Part shown: one piece after another, positions 17,285 to 26,363 of the stretch
Numbering within the stretch: position 1 is the first letter of the stretch
How the letters are laid out: every line of letters begins with the position of its first letter
NCBI GenBank assembly: GCA_002413785.1
Contig: DHXR01000046.1
Span: forward strand, 49,457-113,456
Length of the DNA stretch: 64,000 nt
Direction: 5' to 3'
Origin: Mucilaginibacter sp. UBA5151
Lineage (GTDB): Bacteria > Bacteroidota > Bacteroidia > Sphingobacteriales > Sphingobacteriaceae
Notes under the pieces: model-generated
The model's database searches: none
The model's input: only the letters and a program-made list of their open reading frames with translations
Told to the model about the DNA's origin: nothing
Translations under genes and position numbers: made by a program

Positions 17285-18172
17285 ATGAGCATATTTAGCA
17301 ATTTCACCAAAACGATTAAGGAAAAGGGAGAGCAAATGGGCGCTGAAATGTCGTTTTTTCAGCACCTCGAAGCTTTAAGGTGGCACCTTATCAGGGCTGC
17401 TGCTGTGATTTTGCTAATTACTGCCTTTGCATTTGGTTTCTTCGACCGTATTTTCTACAGCATCATCATGGCCCCAACACGCACCGATTTCTGGACATAC
17501 CGGATGATGTGCAAAATGGGCGATGTATTTCATAGCATGTTCTCCTTCCTTGACCCAAAGGGCTTTTGCGTCAAGGAACTAAAATTTGACTTAATAAATA
17601 CCGAACTGGCCGGACAGTTTAACCTACAGCTCAATACATCCATTATGATCGGCCTTATTTTAGGCGTTCCATACCTTTTATACGAGATCTGGAAGTTTAT
17701 ACGGCCGGCGCTGCACGAAAAAGAGCGTAAGGCGGCAAGCGGTTTTGTATTTTATTCTTCATCGTTGTTTATGCTGGGTGTACTTTTTGGCTATTATGTG
17801 GTTACCCCTTTATCCGTCAGGTTTTTTGCCAGTTATACAGTGAGCGAAAGTATAAAAAACTATTTTGCCGTTGATTCATTTATCTCGTCGGAGACGATGC
17901 TGACCCTGCTTGCCGGGCTCGTTTTTCAATTACCCATTATTGTTTATATATTGGCGAGCCTGGGCATACTTACCCCTAAATTTATGCGCGACAAGCGCCG
18001 TTATGCAGTTATAATTATCTTAATATTAGCAGCCATAATAACACCGTCGCCCGATGCACTTACGATGCTTGTTGTTGCACTGCCTTTATACTTGTTGTTT
18101 GAGTTCAGCATAACCGTAGCGGCAGTAGTACAGCGCCGGAAAAAAAAGAGTGAAGAACTAATGATACCATAA
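17285..18172 (+). CDS. tatC: Sec-independent protein translocase TatC
   Basis: 295-residue integral membrane core of the twin-arginine translocase. It has the TatC N-terminal signature (FFQHLEALRWHLIRA), then six predicted membrane segments, and the motif FIRPALHEKERK after the second segment. Two Bacteroidota-like features are a longer first periplasmic loop (about residues 55-115) and a basic C-terminal tail (VQRRKKKSEE). It follows accC by 77 bases, so it may be read from the same transcript. Confidence 0.93.
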   Translation: MSIFSNFTKTIKEKGEQMGAEMSFFQHLEALRWHLIRAAAVILLITAFAFGFFDRIFYSIIMAPTRTDFWTYRMMCKMGDVFHSMFSFLDPKGFCVKELKFDLINTELAGQFNLQLNTSIMIGLILGVPYLLYEIWKFIRPALHEKERKAASGFVFYSSSLFMLGVLFGYYVVTPLSVRFFASYTVSESIKNYFAVDSFISSETMLTLLAGLVFQLPIIVYILASLGILTPKFMRDKRRYAVIIILILAAIITPSPDALTMLVVALPLYLLFEFSITVAAVVQRRKKKSEELMIP

Positions 18173-18177
18173 ATAAT

Positions 18178-18237
18178 AATTTGAAAATTTGAAGATGCGG
18201 CAATTTGAAAATGCGCCGATCTTCAAATTTTCAAATT
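18178..18237. repeat. Word-repeat hairpin in the tatC-rpiB gap
   Basis: A 19-bp perfect stem (18178-18196 with 18219-18237) made of the words tttgaaaa and tttgaaga, with a 22-base loop. It may act as an intercistronic mRNA structure. Confidence 0.75.
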
Positions 18238-18261
18238 GATTAATTCTCAAATTAAAATACG

Positions 18262-18696
18262 ATGAAAGAGGGATTAAAGATCGCCATCGGTAGCGACCAT
18301 GCCGGGTTTGAATACAAGCAGGCCATTGCTGAATTTTTAAGTGCTTATGAAGTTAAAGATTTTGGAACTTACTCGCCGGCATCGGTAGATTATCCTGATT
18401 TTGCGCATCCGGTAGCTTTGGCTGTGGAAAGCGGCAGTTCTGATTTTGGCATCCTGATCTGCGGAAGCGGCAACGGGGTGGCAATGACTGCCAATAAACA
18501 CCAGGGCATACGTGCGGCAATTTGCTGGAATGAAGAATTAGCCGCACTCGCCCGTAGTCATAATGATGCTAATATCGTTTGTATCCCTGCCCGGTTTATC
18601 TCTATAGAAGAAGCAAAAAATATAGTTGAACTATTTTTGAGCACTGAATTTGAAGGCGGAAGACATGCGAACAGGGTAAATAAGATGGCTTGTTAG
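18262..18696 (+). CDS. rpiB: Ribose-5-phosphate isomerase B
   Basis: 144-residue RpiB/LacAB-family isomerase interconverting ribose-5-P and ribulose-5-P in the pentose phosphate pathway. It opens with IGSDHAGFEYK and has ILICGSGNGVAMTANKHQGIRAA, the family phosphate and active-site region with Cys, then the ARSHNDANIVCIPARF block. Length is typical. It follows tatC across the hairpin at 18178-18237. Confidence 0.93.
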   Translation: MKEGLKIAIGSDHAGFEYKQAIAEFLSAYEVKDFGTYSPASVDYPDFAHPVALAVESGSSDFGILICGSGNGVAMTANKHQGIRAAICWNEELAALARSHNDANIVCIPARFISIEEAKNIVELFLSTEFEGGRHANRVNKMAC

Positions 18697-18772
18697 GGAG
18701 AGATTGGCGATTGGAGGTTAGAGATTAGTCCAAAAAAAATGACCAATGACTAATGACATAATGACCAAAAAA

Positions 18773-20155
18773 ATGGGAAACACAGCAGAAGAATTCCTGG
18801 TTGCCTCGGAAAAAAAGGCGTTTGACATGGGTCACAGGCGAATTATCAATTATAATATTGGTAAGTACGATGCGGCTGTTGAACGTGGTTTATCAAAAAT
18901 CATCAACCTCGAAAACACCAAGCGCAAGCAACATGCCATCAAGTGGCGGGTGATGGAAAACCTGGACAAGTTTTTACCTGAGTTTGAGGCCAATTTCCAG
19001 AAACGCGGCGGCAAAGTGATATGGGCCAATGATGCGCATGAAGCTAACCGCGAGATCCTGAATATCCTGAAAAAAGCAGGCGTTAAAACTGTTGTCAAGT
19101 CAAAGTCAATGGTTACCGAGGAGATTGAACTGAACGAATTTCTGGAGCACCATCATATCGAATCGTTAGAAACCGACCTTGGCGAATATATTGTACAATT
19201 GCTGGGACAAAAACCCTATCATATAGTTACACCGGCTATGCACCTCTCCAAAGAAGACATTGCCAAACTATTTAACGAACGCTTTGGTACCCCTATTGAC
19301 GCTACTCCCGAACAACTGACCCAAAAAGCACGCGAATTGCTCCGCGAAAAATATGTACATGCCGATGCAGGCATAACCGGCGCCAACTTTTTAATTGCCG
19401 ATACCGGCAGTATCGCCATCAGCGAAAATGAGGGCAACGCACGATTAACCACATCTTTCCCCAAAATACATATCACCGTAGTAGGGATCGAAAAGATCAT
19501 TCCTTCAATGGCTGATCTCGACATTTTCTGGCCTATGCTGGCTACGCATGGCACCGGGCAAAACCTTACGGTTTACAATACAATTTTAAGCGGTCCAAGG
19601 CAGCCAAATGAAACCGACGGCCCCGAAGAAATGTATGTGGTACTGCTGGACAATGGCCGCACCAACCTGCTGGCTCAAAAAGAGCAGCGCCAGGCATTAT
19701 ACTGCATCCGCTGCGGCGCCTGTTTAAATGCTTGCCCGGTTTACAAAAACATCGGCGGCCATACTTACGAAACCACTTACAGCGGCCCCATAGGCTCCAT
19801 TATTACCCCGCATACCAACGGCATGGAGGAGTTTAAGCACCTCAGTTACGCATCAAGCCTCTGTGGAAAATGCACCGAAGTGTGCCCGGTAAAAATAGAT
19901 ATACACAAAATGCTGTTGCTAAACCGCCGGGATGCTGTAAACGAACATTTGGTAACCTCAATTGAAAAATGGGGATGGGCCGCATGGAGAACCGGGATGC
20001 TTAAACGGAAATACATGGACTTTTTCAGCGGCAAGGCAAAAAACTTTTTTCTCAAAACATTCTTCAAAAAAACATGGGGGCATTTCAGGGAAATGCCAAC
20101 AGTTGCAGGTAAATCTTTCAGTAAGCTTTGGGAGGAAAAGAACAAAGGGTTATAA
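18773..20155 (+). CDS. lutB: LutB-like iron-sulfur LUD-domain protein
   Basis: 460-residue (from this start) lactate-utilisation protein B: an N-terminal LUD domain followed by two [4Fe-4S] motifs, CIRCGACLNACPVYKN and SLCGKCTEVCPVKID, then a C-terminal tail. LutABC oxidises L-lactate to pyruvate. Neither lutA nor lutC is adjacent, so it is an orphan here. In-frame ATGs also exist at 18746 and 18761, but they fall within a word repeat (atgaccaatgactaatgaca); MGNTAEEFL at 18773 looks like the ancestral start. Confidence 0.85.
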   Translation: MGNTAEEFLVASEKKAFDMGHRRIINYNIGKYDAAVERGLSKIINLENTKRKQHAIKWRVMENLDKFLPEFEANFQKRGGKVIWANDAHEANREILNILKKAGVKTVVKSKSMVTEEIELNEFLEHHHIESLETDLGEYIVQLLGQKPYHIVTPAMHLSKEDIAKLFNERFGTPIDATPEQLTQKARELLREKYVHADAGITGANFLIADTGSIAISENEGNARLTTSFPKIHITVVGIEKIIPSMADLDIFWPMLATHGTGQNLTVYNTILSGPRQPNETDGPEEMYVVLLDNGRTNLLAQKEQRQALYCIRCGACLNACPVYKNIGGHTYETTYSGPIGSIITPHTNGMEEFKHLSYASSLCGKCTEVCPVKIDIHKMLLLNRRDAVNEHLVTSIEKWGWAAWRTGMLKRKYMDFFSGKAKNFFLKTFFKKTWGHFREMPTVAGKSFSKLWEEKNKGL

Positions 20156-20156
20156 A

Positions 20157-20226
20157 GTTTGCGGTTTCCAGCCGGCAGTTTGCAGAATTCTTTAAAACTG
20201 CTTACTGCGCACTGAAAACCGCAAAC
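20157..20226. repeat. Inverted repeat between convergent lutB and glgC
   Basis: GTTTGCGGTTT (20157-20167) pairs with AAACCGCAAAC (20216-20226). Between them are further words (gcagtttgcag, actgcgcactg). It may serve as a bidirectional end structure for both genes. Confidence 0.65.
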
Positions 20227-20236
20227 TACGTGCCTT

Positions 20237-21499
20237 TTAAATTATAGTTCCATTGGGTATTACCGCCCGTTTTTTAATGATCACAATACCATCCTGAACA
20301 GTATAGGTACCGTAATCACCATTTTCGAGCTTTTCGCCACAATTTATTTGTACATCGTCACCTATATAGGTGTTTTTATCAATGATCGCATTTTTGATAT
20401 GGCACCTGTCGCCGATACCCATAACAGGTGATTGACTTAGATGGGACTCTTCAATTTGCTGCAGGGTTTGATAATTATCACTTCCCATCACATAACAGTT
20501 CTCAATCACGGTATCAAATCCAATGCGTGTACGTATTCCGATGATTGAATGCACAATCTCCCTGGCATTAATAATACAGCCATCGGCAATAATTACCTTA
20601 TCAACATGCGTCCCCGACATTTTTGAAGGCGGCAGCATGCGCGCACGGGTATAGATCTGGTGCTGATCAAAAAGATTAAACTGCGGGATATCATCTGTCA
20701 GGCCCAGATTAGCCTCGAAAAATGAAGGAATGGTACCGATATCTGTCCAGTAGCCTTCATATTGGAAACTGACTACACGATGTTCGCTGATAGATTGCGG
20801 TATTATTTCCTTACCAAAATCGGTACGCTCATTACCCTGTAAAAGCTCATAGAGAAGCTTGCGGTTAAACAGATAAATACCCATCGAAGCCAGGTAGATA
20901 CGGCCCTCAGCCTCCATTTGGGGACTAACTTCCGATACCCAGTTCTCAAATCCGCTTTTCGGTTTTTCAACAAATGCGGTAATAAAGTTATCCGCATCGG
21001 TTTTGAGTATCCCGAAGCCCGGCACGTCATTTACATGCACAGGAATGGTGGCAATTGATATTTCCGCATTCTTTTCAATATGCTGCTCTATCATTTCGGC
21101 AAAATCCATCTGGTACAACTGATCGCCCGAAAGGATAAGCACGTAGTCAAATTCATGAACAGCAAGGTGGTGCAAACTTTGCCTCACCGCATCAGCGGTG
21201 CCCTGAAACCAAGCCACACTTGACGGCGTTTGCTCGGCCGCAAGTATATCCACAAAAGCTTCACTGAAACTGCTGAAATGATAGGTATTTTTGATGTGCT
21301 TATTTAAGGACGCCGAATTAAATTGCGTTAATACATAGATCCGGTGGATACCTGAATGCAGGCAGTTTGAAATTGGTATATCAACCAACCGGTATTTACC
21401 GGCGATAGGTACTGCCGGTTTCGAGCGGGTTGCAGTCAACGGCGACAACCGGCTCCCCTGGCCACCGCCAAGTACAATGCAAATTACTTTTGATGTCAT
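20237..21499 (-). CDS. glgC: Glucose-1-phosphate adenylyltransferase
   Basis: 420-residue ADP-glucose pyrophosphorylase, the first committed step of glycogen synthesis. The nucleotidyltransferase start VLGGGQGSRLSPLT, KPAVPIAGKYRLVDIPISNC, and FQGTADAVRQ are standard, followed by a left-handed beta-helix C-terminal domain. Its ATG overlaps the last four bases of glgA, so the two are translationally coupled. Confidence 0.95.
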   Translation of the reverse strand: MTSKVICIVLGGGQGSRLSPLTATRSKPAVPIAGKYRLVDIPISNCLHSGIHRIYVLTQFNSASLNKHIKNTYHFSSFSEAFVDILAAEQTPSSVAWFQGTADAVRQSLHHLAVHEFDYVLILSGDQLYQMDFAEMIEQHIEKNAEISIATIPVHVNDVPGFGILKTDADNFITAFVEKPKSGFENWVSEVSPQMEAEGRIYLASMGIYLFNRKLLYELLQGNERTDFGKEIIPQSISEHRVVSFQYEGYWTDIGTIPSFFEANLGLTDDIPQFNLFDQHQIYTRARMLPPSKMSGTHVDKVIIADGCIINAREIVHSIIGIRTRIGFDTVIENCYVMGSDNYQTLQQIEESHLSQSPVMGIGDRCHIKNAIIDKNTYIGDDVQINCGEKLENGDYGTYTVQDGIVIIKKRAVIPNGTII

Positions 21500-22920
21500 A
21501 TTGTCGGATTTAAGCTTTTGTATAGTTCATAATATTCTTTTGCCGAACGGTCCCAGGAGAAATCAAGGGCCATCATTAATTTTTGTAAAAATTGCAGGTG
21601 CTTCGTGTTCTGAAACAGGTTTAAGGCGCGGGTTACTGACGTGCAAATGTCCTCGACGCTGGCGTTGTGGAACCTGATACCATAGCCGCCTTCCTCACCG
21701 AAGTCGATCACCGAATCCCTTAAACCACCGGTACTTCTGACAATTGGTAATGTGCCGTACCGCAAAGCATACAACTGGTTAAGGCCGCAGGGTTCAACCC
21801 GCGAAGGCATTAACAGAAAATCGGAACCTGCATAGATCAGGTGGGCTAACGATTCATCATACCCTATAAAAACGTTGCATTGTTCCGAATAAAAGTCCCT
21901 AAGTTCCAGTAATTCCTGTTCTGTTTCTTTTTCGCCGGCCCCTAATATTAAAAAATTAAACTGGCCGGGGTGCTCATTAAAGCTTTCCTCCATGGCGGCA
22001 GCCAGCAAATCAGCCCCTTTTTCCAATACCAAACGACCAATGAACGAAATAAGAGGTTTGTCGGGCGAAAACCCGAACCTGGCGCACAAAGCTTCTTTAT
22101 CGGCCTGTTTCCCCTTGGTTATCTGTTTTATCGAAAATTTGTGCGGGATCATCGGGTCCTTTTTCGGGTCCCATATCTCTGTGTCAATACCGTTGATAAT
22201 CCCAACACCCTTTGCCCTTTCCATATAAAACAAATATTCGAGCCCGTTTGAACTGATGGAAAGCTCTGTCAAATAACTGGGCGACACCGTAGTATAGCGC
22301 CAGCAGCATTTTACAGCAGAAGCCAGCGGGTTTATCGCTCCGCCCCAATCGAGCAAACCGGTTTTTGTAAGGTCGATCTCCGGCAGGTACGATAGCTTAT
22401 CCCAGCCAAAAGAACCATGATACTGCCCGTTATGGATGGTAAGCACAGTAGGTATATGGGACAGGCGGGTATATAATTTGGAATGATACAATAAAAACGG
22501 CACCAGGCCGGAATGATGATCGTGACAATGTATCAGGTCCGGCGATTGCTGCGAATAGCTGATCCAGTCTAAAAAAGCGATCTGGAAAGCTATGAACTGC
22601 TCTGTTTCATCCGGGTACTGGTAAACCTCCTCACGGTCAAGTAAACCGGGGATCTTAACCAGGTAGAGTTCAAAACCCAGCTTGTCGGTTTTTTCCTTCA
22701 GGATCTCAAAATAAAGACGGCGTGTGCCAAGCAATGTGGATGCCTGGAACACGGTATCAAATTCGTTTTCCTGTACAAATTTGCGGTTATAGTAAGGCAT
22801 TACCACAGCGGCCTGCAAACCTGCCAGGTTTTGATATTTGGGCAGTGCCCCAACAACATCAGCAAGCCCGCCAACTTTTGCGATGGGATAACATTCGGCA
22901 CTCAGGTGAAATATTCTCAT
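21496..22920 (-). CDS. glgA: Glycogen synthase
   Basis: 474-residue GT5 enzyme transferring glucose from ADP-glucose to glycogen. The N-terminal AECYPIAKVGGLADVVGALP carries the KxGGL substrate-binding motif, and the second domain has SFIGRLVLEKGADLL and PSRVEPCGLNQLYALRYGTLPIV. It is first in a two-gene glgA-glgC unit. glgB, glgP and glgX are absent from the window. Confidence 0.95.
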   Translation of the reverse strand: MRIFHLSAECYPIAKVGGLADVVGALPKYQNLAGLQAAVVMPYYNRKFVQENEFDTVFQASTLLGTRRLYFEILKEKTDKLGFELYLVKIPGLLDREEVYQYPDETEQFIAFQIAFLDWISYSQQSPDLIHCHDHHSGLVPFLLYHSKLYTRLSHIPTVLTIHNGQYHGSFGWDKLSYLPEIDLTKTGLLDWGGAINPLASAVKCCWRYTTVSPSYLTELSISSNGLEYLFYMERAKGVGIINGIDTEIWDPKKDPMIPHKFSIKQITKGKQADKEALCARFGFSPDKPLISFIGRLVLEKGADLLAAAMEESFNEHPGQFNFLILGAGEKETEQELLELRDFYSEQCNVFIGYDESLAHLIYAGSDFLLMPSRVEPCGLNQLYALRYGTLPIVRSTGGLRDSVIDFGEEGGYGIRFHNASVEDICTSVTRALNLFQNTKHLQFLQKLMMALDFSWDRSAKEYYELYKSLNPTI

Positions 22921-23281
22921 TTGTAGTAGATAATTGGCTCAATTTAAGCAAAGAATTACTCAAATAAACAAAAACTGACCATAATAGATTAAAAAAAATA
23001 ATTTTTATTATTTGTTCAGCAGCCGGGGCGGTTCATTTGCAGAATGCAATTATATTGGTGCTTTTTTTGAAATATCATTATTAAACCACACTTTTTAGCA
23101 TCTAATATTATCGAAATGTTAATGGAGCATTGAGATTTTGGCTGATTATTGAAAAATAAAACTCATTTAAACCCTAACTCTGAAGTTTTTACGTATTAGT
23201 TTTAAAAAATAGCCGCCGATATTTGTTTTGGCAGTTTTTTGTTATACATATAAATACATAAATACGTATTTATATGATTAG
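22921..23281. other. AT-rich gap before the transposase remnant
   Basis: No gene recognised. It contains the 16-bp perfect palindrome ATAAATACGTATTTAT at 23258-23273, only a few bases before the remnant frame opens. This may mark the deletion or insertion boundary. Confidence 0.4.
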
Positions 23282-23803
23282 AAAACCTACCAGTCATCCG
23301 GCGATCAATTATACCTGCATCTTTTTTTAGATGAGCAGCTTAGGGTAAAAGAAGAGGCTGATTACCTGTCAAGGATCAGGACGCACCCTGAAAAATATTC
23401 CATCAAAGATTACCATCAAAGAAAAGACAGGTTTGGCACCATTGCCCTGTTTACCAACCTGACGGGCACCCAGGAGCAAATATATCAGACTTATAAAGGA
23501 CGAATGGCCATAGAAGTAATGTTCGATGGAATGAAAAACGTTATGGATGCCGATCATACCTATATGCAGGACGATCATACCTTACAGGGATGGATGTTTG
23601 TAAACCACCTTGTATTACAATGGTACCAGCACCTTTACATCGAACTCAAAGAGAAAGAACTGCTCAAAAAAATATCAGTGAACGATTATATACAACTGCT
23701 CACTGATGTCAGGAAAGTTAAAATCAATGACGCATGGCACCTGAACGAATTTACAAACCAAACAAAAAAACTTGTAGGCAAATTGAATATCAACCTGACA
23801 TAA
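23282..23803 (+). pseudogene. C-terminal remnant of a DDE transposase (IS4/IS1634-like)
   Basis: The frame stays open for 173 codons after an in-frame stop at 23279-23281. It reads like the last third of a DDE transposase: RFGTIALFTNLTG, then YQTYKGRMAIEVMFDGMKNV, which is the Y-x-x-R/M-x-x-IE..F..-K block containing the catalytic Glu, then LQGWMFVNHLVLQWYQ. The first two catalytic Asp residues and the N-terminal DNA-binding part are missing. No terminal inverted repeats were found. An ATG at 23504 would give only 99 residues, and the protein would be inactive. Confidence 0.75.
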
Positions 23804-23856
23804 TACGTAAATTAAAAAAAGTTACGGATCAAATAACATTCGGGATTGTTGCAAAC

Positions 23857-23893
23857 AAAAAAAACCGGTATCCATTAAAGAATACCGGTTTTT
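23857..23893 (-). terminator. Terminator downstream of the YciF-like gene
   Basis: AACCGGTAT(c) and (g/a)ATACCGGTT form a 9-bp stem with A-runs on the left and T-runs on the right, so it can end transcription on either strand. It follows the minus-strand gene at 23939-24451. Confidence 0.7.
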
Positions 23894-23938
23894 GCAACTC
23901 AATTATTAATAAAATAAGGTGGCTTGCTTATCTTATTT

Positions 23939-24451
23939 TTAATTTAACTGGTAGTTGACATGTTGTTCGGCAATCTGGGTTAGTAAGGCGTCGGCTGCCT
24001 TGTCCTCGGCCAGTGTTTGTTTTAAAACTTCTGCCGCGTTATTATACCCAATTGTTTTAGCCAGGCTGGCCAATCCCCTATAGGCGGCTATTTTATAGTG
24101 TTCGGCTTTCTGGCCCGCAAATATGAGGCCTGTATCCCTTTGTGCGGTACCTTTAGCGGTTTCGTCAATAAGGTCTTCACCCTCACCCACAATGCCGGCC
24201 ATAGCATGGCATTTGCTGGCATCTACTTTTTCGTGAACCATGCCAAACACCTGTTCCAGCCGTTCAACGTGGTTTTGTGTTTGCCGGCGGTGTTGGCCAA
24301 AGGCATCCTTCAGCTCGGGTGTTGTGGCTGCTTCCTGTAGTTTGGGCATTGTTTTAAATAATTCTTTTTCAGCCCAATAAATATCCTTTAACTGGTGAAC
24401 AAAAAACTCCTTGAGCTTTAAATTTGTTGCTTTCATTGTTTGTGTTTCCAT
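23939..24451 (-). CDS. YciE/YciF-type ferritin-like protein (DUF892)
   Basis: 170-residue four-helix protein of the DUF892 family. Diagnostic residues are LKDIYWAEKELFKTMPKL (Glu metal ligand), FGQHRRQTQNHVERLEQVF (Glu/His), QKAEHYKIAAYRGLASLAK, and LKQTLAEDKAADALLTQIA. Such proteins are commonly stress-induced in other bacteria and may bind metal at the helix bundle; function is not proven. ATG at 24451 gives METQTMKATNL, and the Met at 24436 is an alternative start. It is a monocistronic gene with its own terminator. Confidence 0.85.
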   Translation of the reverse strand: METQTMKATNLKLKEFFVHQLKDIYWAEKELFKTMPKLQEAATTPELKDAFGQHRRQTQNHVERLEQVFGMVHEKVDASKCHAMAGIVGEGEDLIDETAKGTAQRDTGLIFAGQKAEHYKIAAYRGLASLAKTIGYNNAAEVLKQTLAEDKAADALLTQIAEQHVNYQLN

Positions 24452-25198
24452 TGTTGTTTGATTTTTAAAAGTTTATATTAAAATTTATAGTACTGCATAT
24501 TCAGGGCATATAACAAAATAGCTTATATGCGTTTGGGCTTACAAATAAAAAAGCATAGTTGTAACTTATAATTAATATTCGCTATGCTGTTTTTTTGAGC
24601 AGTTTAAATTGGTTAAAATTCTTTTGGTAGCTTTTATATCTTCTAAGACGCTATAATTTGATAGTTATTGCCCGTGGTTTTTATAAAACAAATAAATTAA
24701 CACGGGTAAAAGAAAATCACAAGCCTTAATTAGTTAACTGTTAGTTAAGTAAAGAAGTGATAATTCGTAAAAAAATTTATTTAATTTCATCCATGCGTCC
24801 CATCCGGGCTGAAGATGGCGCTTCGCTTTTAGCGCATGGGCAATGTTATTAAGTTAAGGAAATTTAATTCTCCGCCAAAGCTTTTTAGCCCCACCTAAAC
24901 GGCAAAGCCCTCATGAACACCTTTAAAAAACAATAATTACATGAATAATCCTCCCCGGTAGGGAGGACTTAAAAAAAATCAACACGAGCGCAGCTAAAGT
25001 CTCCCCAACCGGGGGAGATTATTCACATGGTGTTTGTTCTCATTGGTGTTCATGAGGGCTACGCCGTTTAGAGGGGGCTAAATCATAAGGTTTTCCTTAA
25101 CTTAATGACATTGAGCGCATGGGACGCCGCGGCAGCATTGGGGGGCTGTGGCGACGAAACATGAATAACCTGATTGCCAACAGCAATTCGTTTACGGC
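24452..25198. other. Long gap with a nested inverted-repeat element
   Basis: No gene recognised. 24452-24785 is plain AT-rich sequence holding the upstream region of the DUF892 gene. The rest is taken up by the repeat at 24832-25128 and its flanks, which repeat parts of GCGCATGGG on both sides. Confidence 0.5.
24832..25128. repeat. Nested inverted-repeat element with TTAAGTTAAGGA borders
   Basis: Outer arms 24832-24921 and 25040-25128 are imperfect reverse complements (TTAAGTTAAGGAAA; AGCCC...CTAAACGGC; GCCCTCATGAACACC). Inside, CATGAATAATCCTCCCC near 24940-24956 pairs with GGGGAGATTATTCACATG near 25012-25029, with smaller hairpins CTCCCCggtaGGGAG and CTCCCCaaccGGGGGAG. The border TTCCTTAACTTAATGACA recurs near 59925-59941. 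Confidence 0.7.
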
Positions 25199-26218
25199 CT
25201 ATTTACCTAAAACCATCCCCTCCAGCGCATCAATCCACATAGGCGAATCATTCAGGCTTTCTACCAGCTGGATATGTTCGCCGCCAAGGGCTTTAAATTC
25301 TGCGCCGTATTCTTCGGTTACTTCATAAACGGTTTCCAGGCAATCGGCAACAAAGGCCGGACAAAATACCAGCAACCGTTTTTTGCCTTCATTAGCCAGT
25401 TTGGCAACAATTTCGCTGGTGTACGGCTTCACCCAGGGGTCCTTGCCCAGCCGTGATTGAAAACAAATGGTATATTTTTCTTTTGGGATATTTAATTTTT
25501 CAGCAATCAGTTGGGCGGTATGGTGCGATTGTGCCGAGTAGCAAAGTTTATTGGTATCGTTCAAAGTATCGCAGCAGCCATCAACCTTTAAACAATACTT
25601 GCCGGTATGGTCGCATTTTACCAGTTGCCGTTGCGGCAGGCCATGAAAGCTGAAAAGGATATGATCGTAAGTTTCGGGTTTGTATTTTTTACCGTTAGCC
25701 GCAAAGGTTGCTATCATAAGTTCATTGTCGTGAAATGAATTTATAAACGAAATAGCGGGTATGGTTTGCCAGTCCTTAATCACGTCCATCACCTTATCAT
25801 GAACCGATCCTGTACTTGCCGATGCATATTGCGGAAAAAGGGGGATCACTTGTATAGAATCAACCAAAGATGTTTTTAACCTGCTCAATGCCGATTCGAT
25901 AGACGGGCTTTGGTAGCGCATGGCCAGTTCAACCTGGTATCCGTCGCCTAATCGCTGCTGAAGTAAAAGGTGCTGCAGTTTGCTGTAGTGCAGCAGGGGC
26001 GATCCGGTTTCTTCGCTCCATATTTTTTTATATAATTTAGCCGATTTTGGGCTCCTGAAAGGAACAATAACGCCCTTCACCAAAAAGGTGCGCAATACCG
26101 GGTTTACATCAATCACCCGCGGGTCCATTAAAAATTCATCAAGGTACTTGCGTACATCTTTAGTTTCGGGGCTGTCAGGCGTACCCAGGTTTACCAGTAA
26201 AATTCCTTTTTTCGACAT
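25199..26218 (-). CDS. hemH: Ferrochelatase
   Basis: 339-residue enzyme inserting Fe2+ into protoporphyrin IX to make protoheme. Family blocks: LLVNLGTPDSPE at the start, SGSVHDKVMDV region, FSFHGLPQRQL with the catalytic His, the cysteine-rich KCDHTGKYC...VDGCC segment, and FCPAFVADCLETVYE with the Glu. Length is standard. It has its own promoter at 26233-26263 and lies downstream of ispH on the same strand, separated by a word-repeat. Confidence 0.95.
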   Translation of the reverse strand: MSKKGILLVNLGTPDSPETKDVRKYLDEFLMDPRVIDVNPVLRTFLVKGVIVPFRSPKSAKLYKKIWSEETGSPLLHYSKLQHLLLQQRLGDGYQVELAMRYQSPSIESALSRLKTSLVDSIQVIPLFPQYASASTGSVHDKVMDVIKDWQTIPAISFINSFHDNELMIATFAANGKKYKPETYDHILFSFHGLPQRQLVKCDHTGKYCLKVDGCCDTLNDTNKLCYSAQSHHTAQLIAEKLNIPKEKYTICFQSRLGKDPWVKPYTSEIVAKLANEGKKRLLVFCPAFVADCLETVYEVTEEYGAEFKALGGEHIQLVESLNDSPMWIDALEGMVLGK

Positions 26219-26232
26219 AGTTTCTTGCTGCG

Positions 26233-26263
26233 CAAAAATAGCGATTAGCGGTGAGAATTCAGA
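26233..26263 (-). promoter_or_regulatory. Promoter of hemH
   Basis: On the minus strand: TCTG (26260-26263), 19-base spacer, TATTTTTG (26233-26240), 14 bases before the start codon. The -7 box is exact; the -33 has one mismatch. Confidence 0.55.
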
Positions 26264-26362
26264 GGTTAGCGGCCGGAGATTAGAGATTAGTTGTTTTAAG
26301 AGAATAAAAAAGAGCTAACGATTGTTTGACCAACCTCTAACCTCCAATCTCTGACCTCTTCC
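26260..26362. repeat. Word-repeat inverted element between ispH and hemH
   Basis: Left words: agaggttagc, ggagattagagattag (26261-26290). Right words: aacctctaacctccaatctctgacctct (26331-26360). Arms are imperfect reverse complements. The left arm overlaps the -33 box of hemH. Confidence 0.65.
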
Positions 26363-26363
26363 C

